Of a stretch of 48,798 nucleotides of DNA, positions 16,268-25,744 are shown piece by piece. The notes beneath the pieces were generated by a model. It saw only the letters and a program-made list of their open reading frames with translations. It did no database searches and was not told the origin of the DNA. Numbering within the stretch: position 1 is the first letter of the stretch; each line of letters begins with the position of its first letter. The DNA comes from Candidatus Poribacteria bacterium. GTDB taxonomy: Bacteria; Poribacteria; WGA-4E; WGA-3G. The stretch is from NCBI GenBank assembly GCA_022821495.1, contig JAJEDN010000006.1, positions 1 through 48,798 of the forward strand, read 5' to 3'. The position numbers were made by a program, and so were the translations under genes.

Positions 16268-19200
16268 TTAGTCCGCTGGTGTAGGTAATGGATCCATTTG
16301 TGCTGTCTCTTCCTCTGAACCATCCGTGCCTTCGGTTCTGCCGCGTTCGTGGAACTCTGCTCGGATATCGACGCTGAACGTACGCCAGATAAGCAGCTGC
16401 TTCCGTAGCAGATTTAGGAACCGGCGATTAACGCGTTTCCAAGAGGCGATCTCTCCACTTTCGCGATGCACATCTAAGGTAATTTTGTACAGATCTTCCT
16501 CTTCACCACCGACAGGAGAGGTAACGAATTGGATTGATTGGCTCACACCCAAATCGTATGGTGCCAACCATACCATCATGCCAATTTGATACGAATCTTC
16601 TCCTGTTTCACTGAAAGCAACTTGGTCGGTATAGAAATCACTCGCGGATTCATCTGCGTGTGCCTCAAAGTAGTCGCGCATAAAAACATTCAAGCCGAGT
16701 GCTTCCTCTTCCAGCACAGTGAAGGGCAGGTTGAAGTGCCATACGTCGCCTTCTGGTTCCGGGAGTTTCCACTTACGTTCAATATCTGGGACAGCCATCC
16801 GGGACGCTTTGATTGCTGGATACATGGTACTCAGCAACACCACAATCATGACGATAATCGTTGCCACAACTGTTGACATTGACGAATAATTGAGCGTCAA
16901 CCCAGCGAGCCATCCGAAGTGGACAAGGGTTGTCGCAATGGCTTGCCCCATGAGGTAACCTAATACCGCACCAACAATAGCATATACGCATGCCTCCGCA
17001 AGGAAGAGGAACGCTATATGAACGGGTGCCAGACCCACAGAACTGTAAATACTGATCTCTCGAACACGCTCATAGACTGCCCCAAGCATCGTATTGAGGA
17101 CGATGAGGGCGGCAATCAAAATCGGCACGAATAAATTCCCCATTCCACTGAAACTCGTCATCCCGATGCTGCTATAGAGGTATGTATCTTTATCGCGTCC
17201 GACGAAGAAGTCAAGCGCAATACGGTTCATGAGCGGTGCCATGATGAGATCCAATTTATCAATCGCTCCAAGCAGTTTTGGATCATCTCCGCGTGGTTCC
17301 ATATTAACGGCAACGCTACGAAGTGTACCGCCTTGGTTCATAACGACTTCATAAGGCAGAATAGCAATGCTGTCCGGGGTGAGGTGGAGATATTTCTGCA
17401 ATTCACCCTCAAGTGTCTCATCGCCCGTAGCCCCTCGACTGCGTTGCTGCTGCATCAACTGATAATCGACTGGTGTAAGTTCTTCGCCATCGTTATCTGT
17501 AAGATCCTTGAACCCAATACCCAGAACACCGACAACAGTGAAGTCTGCACCATAGACAGAGACAGTCGCTTTGCCCATGTCGCTTTCGGTGATTTTTAGC
17601 AACTCTGCCATCCCTTTCGGCAGGACAATCGCATAAGGCCACTCTGTAGGCCATTCGCTGGCATCCTCAGGATCAAACCACTTCCCATATTGCAGGTATC
17701 GATCAATACCACTGACCGCGGGTTCTGATTCGTTCATCCCAACGAGCATGTTCGCAGCGAACGTTAACGCTTCTCCAGTGAGTTGATGCGTCGGCGGGGA
17801 TGGATCTGCCGAGTTTGATGTACGGGTCAATTGCACAAACGACTGATCCCCGGTTCCTGAGGATTGATACCACGCACGCGGGGCAACGACGTTTCGAACA
17901 GTCACGATAGATTCTTCGTCTACCTGCTCAATGAAACCACCCTCTTCTAAAACCGCGACCGATTCTGCTACTTCAATCGGTGGTTGGCCCTGCTTGACGA
18001 GGAGTTCATTTTTACGGTGCAGAAGCCGTTCCAACGCAGTGAGTGTGATCTGGGTCTTCTGCATGTCATTTAACACCGAAGTCAGTACCGGTTCCTCAAG
18101 CGGACGCCAGTATTGGTCTCGGATGAGAAGTCCTGTGTAACGTGGTGTCACCTGCGGGAGGCTCGTCCTATTCGGATGCATAAACGTCCGAACCGAGGTA
18201 AACGAGATAACAGTGAAAGTCAGGATTACCAATGTGCAACACGTCAGGATTGTCCTACCTTTGCGTTTCCGCATATTTGAAATCCCTAAGCTAAACGCTG
18301 CAGCACTTGCACTTAATCTGCCGACATCAGCTTTGTAAACTTTACTGCCTTCCTGCCGAATTTTTTCGAGCTGCTCCTCGAATTTTCGGACAATGATACT
18401 GATCACAATTACTGTCAATGCAAGCACAACAAAGGCTATCAAGATAATCACTGGTGTCGTTGTAATTTGGAAGGCAGGGTGAACTTGGCTTAGGAAGAAG
18501 AATACAAGTAAGAAAATACCGAACGAACCGAGAATTTGCTTGTGGATGTTTGGGAAACCGAAGATGAGTCGCTCCATAAAGTAGGCGAACGGCATCAGCA
18601 AGGCAAGGTAGAACATCACACCGTTGACAACGTCGTTACCGGTCTGTTTAACATCTGGGTACGCGCGAGATTCATAGCCCCACGCGGCGCGGGCGAGTTT
18701 GAGGGCTTGTTGGTAGTCATTTTGAAGGAGTTCAGTCTCAGCACGCGCGAGGTATTCATTCGCAAATTGGTGTAGTTTGTCAAGCCTATCGCTGGAAATC
18801 CCAAACCGTTTATAGAGCCGTGATCGATTTTCGTCAAGCCACCACATATCCCGAACAACGACGTACGGCGTAAGGCGTATCTGACCGTTTTCACGGACAA
18901 CAAACCCTTCACCAGTATAAAGTGTCGGATTTTTCATACCGCTCTTCGTCGCTTTGATGAGCAGGAGCCGTTTGCCAATCTGCCCGTAAGCCATCCCGAC
19001 TTTGATGCGCGTATTCGGTTCGCTATAAACGAGTGCAATCGGTTCAGCGGCGGAGACGCCTTCCTGCTGCCACGGTTTGGACATTCCATACTTTTCTGGC
19101 GCGCTATCGGTGAGAGCGTCGTAAACTTCAAGTTCCCGCAAGGTGCGCAGATACCGCTGATCAACCAAATCGTAGATAGTTGTAGAGACACACGGGAACG

Positions 19201-22200
19201 TAACGACACGGCACCCACGCCTACGGGTATTAATAGGCACTTTATTCGGCAGAAGTTTCGCACCGTAGTTCCCCAAGTCTGGGGCATAGACAATATCTCC
19301 TGAATCTTTGTCAAGAATGTAAGCTTCAACCTCTTGAGCACCGCCGAGCCGGCGTGTGGCTCTACCCTCCATCGCTAACCCGGCAACCTCAAAGTTGCCT
19401 TTGTTATCGCCCATAACGAACAAGTCGCCGCGCACACCCATCATGGATTTGTGCTTCCTACGGAGCGTCAAAATCGGATAAGGGACGGGTTTATTCGGAA
19501 GTGCCGACTCACGGGCATCGAATTCAACGACATCACCGAAGAGGTTGCAGTAAAAATTCCCAACGCGTGCTGCGGTAGGCATTTCTTCGTCGCGGAGTGC
19601 TTGAATGAGTAATGATGCCAATGTCTGTGCTTGCTGATGGAGGTTACCACCTTCCCGAAGGTCAACGCGTTCAATTGTATCGAGGGGTGTGTCTGTTAAA
19701 ACGCGCGCATCTTCGATAGTTGCAAAAGCAATTCCCGTTTTGCCAACAAGTGTTGCAACCTCGCTATCAAAGGCGATTTTACCGGGGATATATGTTTTCC
19801 AAGTCTTTCCACCACTCGCGGATATAGCGTTAACGAAGTTCGATTGCCCACCGAGTCCCGCAATTGAAATGAGGGTTTTGATGTCCTCAATCTCATCCTC
19901 AGAGAATGTATCCGGATCTTCGTGTCGAAGTCGAAGCATCGCGTCAAGCTGCTCACGTGTCCGGATATTATTCTTCCGATTTTTCTTTGCTGTGCGTACA
20001 TCGTTTCGGATAAACCGCTCTACCTCTTTTCGGATATAGTCCATATCTTTGAGCATATCCTCGGAAGGTTCGCCTTGATTCCGCCACTGCTCGAACTGCA
20101 TCTTCATGAGTCGGCTCACACCGCTGAGCCCTGTGAGTTTATTGAAGTGAGAACTGAGTAGTGTTTCAAGCGTTTTACCTTCAAGCGCGGTTTTGTCAGA
20201 AATCCCGTTTGCCACTGTCCATTGGCGTGCCATAACGGCTTGTCGAATTTGGTCATCCGTCCACTGCCAAAGTTTCCGGACGCGAACCCCGAAGTCGGCA
20301 TCCTGAGCATAGGTGGCGAGTTTATTACCGATACTTGCAAACTCACGGCGCAGTACAAATTCGGGTTGTTGGTCGTAGAACCATCCTTTGTTAAACACAC
20401 CGAACTGATCCGACTGAGATGAAAGGTCAATGCTAATGTAAAGTGAAGTGTAATAGCGGTTGAATAGGTCTTGAAGTGCGATGGCTGCCTCAATCTGTCC
20501 GAGTTTCCGATTATATTCGCTGGTGTCAATACGCAACATCTTCTCAATACGACTCTGAATATTTCGGAAACGTGCGTTGCGGAGCGTCAACATATTATCG
20601 CGTAAGAGCACCTTTGTCTCTTCATCGAAATCTGTATCTAATGTCGGCAAACGCTCAAGGAGATTCTCGAGGGCTACGATGTCCGTATCCGCTCGCTTCT
20701 TGACAGTCGCTAACAGTTCTGTTTCGATAATGTAAGATGCGATACGCGATCGGAGTTGCAGTGCCTGTTTCACCTCATCACCTGATAGATAATTTTCCAA
20801 AATGAGGCGTTCTTCAGCCAGATATTCGCGCCCTAATGTTCCGGCAGTAGCAATCAAGCTCTGGATACGGGTTCGCTCTAACCTCGCATTTCGAAGCGCG
20901 ATTTCAAAAATACTCTGTTTGTCTTTCAGGAGGTCAGCTGTCAATATACCTGTATCAACAGTATCCGCGGATTCGTTTAAGCGTTGGCGGAGTTGGGTAT
21001 CAATAGTGTTGAGGCGCTCCACACCCGCTTTCGATAAGAATTTTCCACTGTACAGCAGATTATCGGCACCTTGCCACAATGGTGTTTCTTTTAGTTTCCG
21101 AATACTTGCTTTAATTTCATCTTCAACGGGTTGGCTGTCACGGATTTGTGAGAGCACTTTTTCCAGGAGTTGGGTTTCTCGCCGAATTGCCGCTTCTTGG
21201 GAATCAGTCGCATCTCGCAACACGCTGCGTGCGTCTTTGGCTTCATTGAGTGAGTGTAGATCAAGATGCCGATCCAGGATTTTCTCAGGAGTCCACATCA
21301 ATGCAAACTTACGTTTATCGCTCATCTCCCAGTCTGCAAGGACTTTATTAAGTGTCTCAATATCGGGTACAAGTTCTTCAGGGAGATCTTGCGGGACGGG
21401 GACGTGCCAGTTGGAACCGCTTTGTACGGGGTTAAGATACGCGTCATTCGGGTGTCTGGCATATTCGTTGATAGTATCTGTTTCTACGGCGCGTATAAGT
21501 TTATTGACCGCCCATACATCGAGACGAGCTATCGGTAGTGCCAACTCTACAACCAATTGACGCTGCGCTTTTCGGCTTGTGTTGAGTGCTACGGTACGTA
21601 CTTCAGCTAACCTTTCAACGACATCCCGGAGAAAGTGTGTCGTTTGTAAAGCTTCTTTCTTGGAACGCGCAAGATTTGCCAACAATCGGCTCTTCTCTTC
21701 GCCCGTGAACCCTTGCTTTTCGCGTTTTCGATTTCGATCCGCCTGCTTCTTCTGACGTTCTGAGAAGTCGCGTTGTTGATTTGTAAGATTTTCGATTTCG
21801 GATCGGGTTTTCGCTAAGCCGTCAAGTGTTGTTTCCAGCGATTCCAGATCTGCTTTTACGTTGTGTACACCGTGGTAGAAACCGGCAGGAAGATCAACAA
21901 GAACGTTTCGGTCAATAGAGAACAGCAGCCTTCTGCCTAATTCTTCAAATTCGATGATATCTGTAGAGAGACCGCGGCGAAGCCCGTGCATTGTTGGCGT
22001 CCCGGGTGAATCCGTATCAGCGCCGACGATATCCTGTCCAATACCTTCCATAAAGGCGCGCATACCGGCAAGACCTTGGAAATGACCGTCTACAGCGACA
22101 AAGAGGACAGAGTAACCCGGACGATATTGCGGTTGACTAAAGAGACGGGCAAGCTCCATAAGAGCAGCTATACCACAGGTCGGGTCCGCACCCGGTGCCA

Positions 22201-23575
22201 TTGCCGGAACAACAGACATCGAATCGTAGTAAGCTGTCAGGACGATGAGTTCATCGCGGAGTGTCGGATCTCCACCTTCCAAAAATCCGCGTATATTCTG
22301 TCCAACGCGACGCTCCCACGTCATCTTACCTCTAACACGGACATTGACTTGATTGCCTTGCGCGTGCTGTTCCGAAAGCAAATTCGTCAGGACATCGGCA
22401 TCTTCTCTGGAGATCCAAAATCGTGGTATGTTGGCGGGGACAGTGCCGAACTTGTTTTCCGCTTCACCCCGAATGGTTGTTTCGGGTTCGATGAAGATAA
22501 CAGCGGTGCCACCGAGCATTGCCGCATTGATGTACCGGGTGCTGGAGTTAAAGTCAAGAATGACGATCGCGCCTTTTGGGATAAAAATATTCGATTCGCT
22601 GGCTGCGATGAATTCACCCGACTCATCAACTTGACCATCATTGTTATTATCAATGCCATCCGTTGCGTCGCCCGGAATTTCATCCGTCCAACCATCCGCA
22701 TCATTGTCAATACCGTCTGTCGCCCATCCTCGAATCTCTGAGAGCAATGGGATCTCGCCATATTCATCAATCGTACCATCCTCATCGTTATCAATACCAT
22801 CGGACGCTTTTTGCAAGTGTTCATTAAGTATATCATCGGTGATGCTGGCTTCAGTGATGCGGTAGCGTCGAGCGAGTATCGCGAGCGTATCGCCATCTTG
22901 GAGCTCATACCAAAATCCACCGATGTTGGTACCGTTAAAGTCGGCAAGTTCGCCATCATCGCCATAAAGGAGCGGACCGGACAAGCCACCTGTCGGAATG
23001 TAAATTGTACTGCCTTCAACGACCGGGGTTGCCAAAAATTTGTTTCGCTCATCCGCCAGAATAACCGCTTCAGAGACTTGATAGCTTGACGCGATGTCTT
23101 CAAGTGTTTCGTTTGCTAACGCGGTATGTTTAATTCCATCTGCTAATAAGGAGGTCCGTACGAGGTTCGGCCAGAGCGGTGTGAGTTCAAAGGTATGAAG
23201 AACGGTGGCTTCAGGGGAGATCACTTCAATAACGCTATCCCCATGGTCAATTGGCACAGTAACTGGAAATTCGCGGCTTTCCACATTTTGCAAGCCAATT
23301 TCAACAAATCGGTCAAAGATGTACTTACTGCCACTCGCGGCTTGAGGATAACCTGTTACGCGACTCTCAAGGCTTGACAATCGGGCTATATCTTTCCGCA
23401 TGTTGCCGATAGATAAGTCATCCCGGATCTGGATGGCCGCAGTCTTCATACCGGTGCTCGAAACCGTTTGTGCATGGATCGTATGACACAATGCTGTGAC
23501 AAGCAATATAGAGAGGAAAAGCGTTAATACAGTAAAGCCGCGTGAGCAATGTTCACAATTCCTACAAGTTCTCAT
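16268..23575 (-). CDS. Giant FtsX-type permease fused to a degenerate M28 peptidase with LysM and calcium-binding repeats
   Basis: A protein of about 2,435 residues. Order from the N-terminus, approximate: signal segment (15-36); start of an M28-like domain with SRVTGYPQAASGSKYIFDRF (70-110); LysM-like segment HTALANETLEDIASSYQVSE (150-195) and another, GDTLAILARRYRI (225-255). Next come three DGIDNDxDGxxDE calcium-binding repeats (258-322); PA-like stretch (330-430); M28 core (440-515); long coiled-coil region (570-1250); helices near 1660-1750; FtsX-like helices near 1770 and 2140-2260; acidic C-tail. The M28 core lacks its catalytic residues: the metal His is Tyr in TAYYDS and the Glu-Glu pair is replaced in VDGHFQGLAG. 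The ATG at 23575 follows GGGAGACTTTAAAAGT, the same leader form as the DUF350 gene. An upstream GTG at 23593 is possible. Confidence 0.85.
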   Translation of the reverse strand: MRTCRNCEHCSRGFTVLTLFLSILLVTALCHTIHAQTVSSTGMKTAAIQIRDDLSIGNMRKDIARLSSLESRVTGYPQAASGSKYIFDRFVEIGLQNVESREFPVTVPIDHGDSVIEVISPEATVLHTFELTPLWPNLVRTSLLADGIKHTALANETLEDIASSYQVSEAVILADERNKFLATPVVEGSTIYIPTGGLSGPLLYGDDGELADFNGTNIGGFWYELQDGDTLAILARRYRITEASITDDILNEHLQKASDGIDNDEDGTIDEYGEIPLLSEIRGWATDGIDNDADGWTDEIPGDATDGIDNNNDGQVDESGEFIAASESNIFIPKGAIVILDFNSSTRYINAAMLGGTAVIFIEPETTIRGEAENKFGTVPANIPRFWISREDADVLTNLLSEQHAQGNQVNVRVRGKMTWERRVGQNIRGFLEGGDPTLRDELIVLTAYYDSMSVVPAMAPGADPTCGIAALMELARLFSQPQYRPGYSVLFVAVDGHFQGLAGMRAFMEGIGQDIVGADTDSPGTPTMHGLRRGLSTDIIEFEELGRRLLFSIDRNVLVDLPAGFYHGVHNVKADLESLETTLDGLAKTRSEIENLTNQQRDFSERQKKQADRNRKREKQGFTGEEKSRLLANLARSKKEALQTTHFLRDVVERLAEVRTVALNTSRKAQRQLVVELALPIARLDVWAVNKLIRAVETDTINEYARHPNDAYLNPVQSGSNWHVPVPQDLPEELVPDIETLNKVLADWEMSDKRKFALMWTPEKILDRHLDLHSLNEAKDARSVLRDATDSQEAAIRRETQLLEKVLSQIRDSQPVEDEIKASIRKLKETPLWQGADNLLYSGKFLSKAGVERLNTIDTQLRQRLNESADTVDTGILTADLLKDKQSIFEIALRNARLERTRIQSLIATAGTLGREYLAEERLILENYLSGDEVKQALQLRSRIASYIIETELLATVKKRADTDIVALENLLERLPTLDTDFDEETKVLLRDNMLTLRNARFRNIQSRIEKMLRIDTSEYNRKLGQIEAAIALQDLFNRYYTSLYISIDLSSQSDQFGVFNKGWFYDQQPEFVLRREFASIGNKLATYAQDADFGVRVRKLWQWTDDQIRQAVMARQWTVANGISDKTALEGKTLETLLSSHFNKLTGLSGVSRLMKMQFEQWRNQGEPSEDMLKDMDYIRKEVERFIRNDVRTAKKNRKNNIRTREQLDAMLRLRHEDPDTFSEDEIEDIKTLISIAGLGGQSNFVNAISASGGKTWKTYIPGKIAFDSEVATLVGKTGIAFATIEDARVLTDTPLDTIERVDLREGGNLHQQAQTLASLLIQALRDEEMPTAARVGNFYCNLFGDVVEFDARESALPNKPVPYPILTLRRKHKSMMGVRGDLFVMGDNKGNFEVAGLAMEGRATRRLGGAQEVEAYILDKDSGDIVYAPDLGNYGAKLLPNKVPINTRRRGCRVVTFPCVSTTIYDLVDQRYLRTLRELEVYDALTDSAPEKYGMSKPWQQEGVSAAEPIALVYSEPNTRIKVGMAYGQIGKRLLLIKATKSGMKNPTLYTGEGFVVRENGQIRLTPYVVVRDMWWLDENRSRLYKRFGISSDRLDKLHQFANEYLARAETELLQNDYQQALKLARAAWGYESRAYPDVKQTGNDVVNGVMFYLALLMPFAYFMERLIFGFPNIHKQILGSFGIFLLVFFFLSQVHPAFQITTTPVIILIAFVVLALTVIVISIIVRKFEEQLEKIRQEGSKVYKADVGRLSASAAAFSLGISNMRKRKGRTILTCCTLVILTFTVISFTSVRTFMHPNRTSLPQVTPRYTGLLIRDQYWRPLEEPVLTSVLNDMQKTQITLTALERLLHRKNELLVKQGQPPIEVAESVAVLEEGGFIEQVDEESIVTVRNVVAPRAWYQSSGTGDQSFVQLTRTSNSADPSPPTHQLTGEALTFAANMLVGMNESEPAVSGIDRYLQYGKWFDPEDASEWPTEWPYAIVLPKGMAELLKITESDMGKATVSVYGADFTVVGVLGIGFKDLTDNDGEELTPVDYQLMQQQRSRGATGDETLEGELQKYLHLTPDSIAILPYEVVMNQGGTLRSVAVNMEPRGDDPKLLGAIDKLDLIMAPLMNRIALDFFVGRDKDTYLYSSIGMTSFSGMGNLFVPILIAALIVLNTMLGAVYERVREISIYSSVGLAPVHIAFLFLAEACVYAIVGAVLGYLMGQAIATTLVHFGWLAGLTLNYSSMSTVVATIIVMIVVLLSTMYPAIKASRMAVPDIERKWKLPEPEGDVWHFNLPFTVLEEEALGLNVFMRDYFEAHADESASDFYTDQVAFSETGEDSYQIGMMVWLAPYDLGVSQSIQFVTSPVGGEEEDLYKITLDVHRESGEIASWKRVNRRFLNLLRKQLLIWRTFSVDIRAEFHERGRTEGTDGSEEETAQMDPLPTPAD

Positions 23576-24001
23576 ACTTTTAAAGTCTCCCACCTTTTCT
23601 TGTTTCTCACATTTCCCACATAGCGCATTTAGAGATTGCCCAGAGGACCTATAAAGACATATTAAGCAAGGCGTATTACCATCGATTGATAATATAGTAT
23701 ATGGCTTGTTAATCCCTCTGTCTTTTCTTACTTCTCTAAATATCTACTTTCTTGGAACTCTTTATAATCTTGATGATAATTTAGTTACATTTTATACCAT
23801 TATTACAATTTTTGTCAAATTAAAATTTGCATTTAGGGTTTTTTGAGGTTAAAATATAATTCGTGCTTTCGTCTCTCCACTGAAGCAGGATACTCTTAAA
23901 ACTGCACCGCACTACTATTATTTATAGAAACGATGCCAAAATTTAAAAAAAACTCAAAGGCAGTTTAAGGATGCCTGCCTGTCTGAGCAAAGGAGTCAAA
24001 C
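23576..24001. other. AT-rich divergent intergenic region
   Basis: A 426-base gap between the giant fusion gene (-) and the XRE regulator gene (+). It contains the minus-strand promoter at 23791-23818. The rest is AT-rich (many A/T runs at 23760-23870) with no coding signal. The plus-strand gene has an AAGGAG ribosome site at about 23991-23996. The neighbouring regulator may bind here, but no clear operator was seen. Confidence 0.5.
23791..23818 (-). promoter_or_regulatory. Sigma-70-like promoter of the giant fusion gene
   Basis: On the minus strand: -35 TTGACA (23813-23818), 16-base spacer, extended -10 TGG-TATAAA (23791-23796). Predicted transcription would start near 23783, giving a leader of about 200 bases before the ATG at 23575. 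Confidence 0.5.
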
Positions 24002-24388
24002 GTGAACAAAAAATCCGAGAAATTAAACGCAGAGAAAGTCGTCTCACGGATAAAAATGCGTCGGCGTGAGTTGAAGTTGACCCAAACAGAACTCGCGAAA
24101 GAAGCGAATCTCACACCTGCAGCAATTTCACAATTTGAATCAGGAACTCGAAAACCCTCGTTTAAAACACTTTCCAGCCTCTCTGACGCTCTAAAAGTTA
24201 CCACCGACTATCTACTCGGAAAATCCGAGAAAAATTACAGTGACCTCTTAGCCGACCCGAAAGTCAGTGCTATGTTCAAAGGAATGATGAAATTTACAGA
24301 GAAAGACAAAGAAACGCTCTATGAATTTTATGAATTCCTCAGAACGAAAGCAGAGGCACAAGCGGCTGCCACTGAAGAAACATCCTAA
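24002..24388 (+). CDS. XRE-family helix-turn-helix transcriptional regulator
   Basis: A 128-residue regulator with a lambda-Cro/HTH_3 domain at residues 15-70: RRRELKLTQTELAKEANLTPAAISQFESGTRKPSFKTL contains helices 2 and 3 with the usual Gln, Ser and Glu-x-Gly pattern, and TTDYLLGKSEK follows. The remainder is helical and may dimerise. The GTG start at 24002 is chosen from the AAAGGAG site 8 bases upstream. It is divergent from the giant fusion gene across a 426-base gap, so it might control that gene or itself. Target unknown. Confidence 0.85.
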   Translation: MNKKSEKLNAEKVVSRIKMRRRELKLTQTELAKEANLTPAAISQFESGTRKPSFKTLSSLSDALKVTTDYLLGKSEKNYSDLLADPKVSAMFKGMMKFTEKDKETLYEFYEFLRTKAEAQAAATEETS

Positions 24389-24575
24389 AACACTACATAG
24401 CAAACTTCGCATAGCATAAGACGTAGTCGATACGCGAGGCCGCAGCTTCGTATGGGTGAACTACATTTATCTCTGCTTAGATCTGTACAACCCCTGGCGA
24501 ATTGTATTCTTACATTGCTTCAACAGACCCTCGCGGGACAGACGCAGTTTTAAGACCGCATAGGTATGTACTGCT

Positions 24576-25622
24576 CTAAGCTTTGATCAAAACCACCTTA
24601 CCAAAATTCTGACGATTTTCCAACAACAAATGTGCCTCACCGGCACGATGGAGCGGCAAAGTCCTGTCTATAATAGGCACTAATTTCTCTCGTCCAGCGA
24701 GATGGACAAGCGTTCGGAGTTCCGTTACTGTCCCGAGGGCGGAACCCATTACAGTCAATTGTTTCTGATACAATTTTCGGATATTAAGGGTTCCCATGTT
24801 GCCCGTCGTAACGCCACATGAGACGAGCCTCCCATTTTTAGCAAGGCTCGCAATACTCTGATCCCAGGTCGCAGCACCGACATGCTCAAGGACAACGTCC
24901 ACCCCTCGTCCGTCTGTGGCATCAAGCACGGCTTCCGAGAAATCTATATCTTTGTAATTGATCGTGGCATCTGCCCCCATTTCCCCCGCACGTGCGAGTT
25001 TCGCATCACTGCTCGCCGTAGCAAAGACTCTGGCACCGATTAGTTTTGCGATTTGCAGCCCCGCGCTTCCAACACCACCGCCTACCCCAAGAATTAAGAT
25101 ATCCTCACCAGGGCGAAGCTGGGCGCGGGTCATTAGCATGTGCCATGCGGTGAGATACGCAATTGGCATCGCAGCCGCATTAACAAACGACAAGGCTTCA
25201 GGCAACTGAATCGCGTTTTGGGCAGGTGCTTTCACATATTCTGCGTATCCACCGTTGGTTTGAAACCCGATGAGTTCTTGTGTGTCACACAAGTTTTCAG
25301 CACCGCCATGGCAGTCGCTGCAAACACCACACGGAATGCACGGCGCGAGAACAACCCGATCTCCAACCACTACACCGCGGGCTGTGTCCCCAATCTCTGC
25401 GATTGTTCCAGCGATGTCAGATCCGAGTATGTGTGGTGTCTCGCCGCGTTCGAATTTCTCCGCTATCTCGGGGCGGTTCCGGCGTGCGTGGAGATCCAAA
25501 TAGTTCACTGCACAGGCTTCGACTTTGACAAGTACCTCGTTGGCATTAAGTGTCGGTTTCGGTACATCTGTATACTGAAGTACTTCCGTGCTGCCTTGTT
25601 CTGAGAAAACAACTGCTTTCAT
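24576..25622 (-). CDS. Zinc-containing alcohol dehydrogenase family (MDR) oxidoreductase
   Basis: A 348-residue medium-chain dehydrogenase/reductase. N-terminal GroES-like domain with structural zinc site C-x2-C-x2-C-x7-C in PCIPCGVCSDCHGGAENLC (about residues 94-112). The Rossmann domain has GVGGGVGSAGLQIAKLIGARV (about 178-198). The catalytic zinc Cys near residue 40 is replaced (NYLDL) and GHE is GSD, so it may use only structural zinc and act as a quinone oxidoreductase-like NADPH enzyme. No ribosome site upstream of the ATG at 25622. A repeat-derived sequence (CAGTTTTCAGTAGTCAGTA) adjoins the start. Confidence 0.85.
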   Translation of the reverse strand: MKAVVFSEQGSTEVLQYTDVPKPTLNANEVLVKVEACAVNYLDLHARRNRPEIAEKFERGETPHILGSDIAGTIAEIGDTARGVVVGDRVVLAPCIPCGVCSDCHGGAENLCDTQELIGFQTNGGYAEYVKAPAQNAIQLPEALSFVNAAAMPIAYLTAWHMLMTRAQLRPGEDILILGVGGGVGSAGLQIAKLIGARVFATASSDAKLARAGEMGADATINYKDIDFSEAVLDATDGRGVDVVLEHVGAATWDQSIASLAKNGRLVSCGVTTGNMGTLNIRKLYQKQLTVMGSALGTVTELRTLVHLAGREKLVPIIDRTLPLHRAGEAHLLLENRQNFGKVVLIKA

Positions 25623-25744
25623 GTTGGCTTTCAGTTTTCAGTAGTCAGTAAGCGAGGTTAGAGCACCTCGCCAGTGAACAAACTGCGTATGTTAACGAGA
25701 TACAGTCTACGAACTGAACCTATCACTATCGGATAATACGGAAT

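Noticed and set aside
20802..21560. Long plus-strand frame (252 residues) inside the giant gene
   Set aside because: Arg/Ser-rich antisense shadow with no recognisable motif or ribosome site.
22387..23103. Long minus-strand open frame of 238 residues within the giant gene
   Set aside because: It is in another frame of the same strand as the giant gene, lacks a ribosome site, and its codon choice follows the LysM/calcium repeats of the true frame. Shadow of the giant gene.
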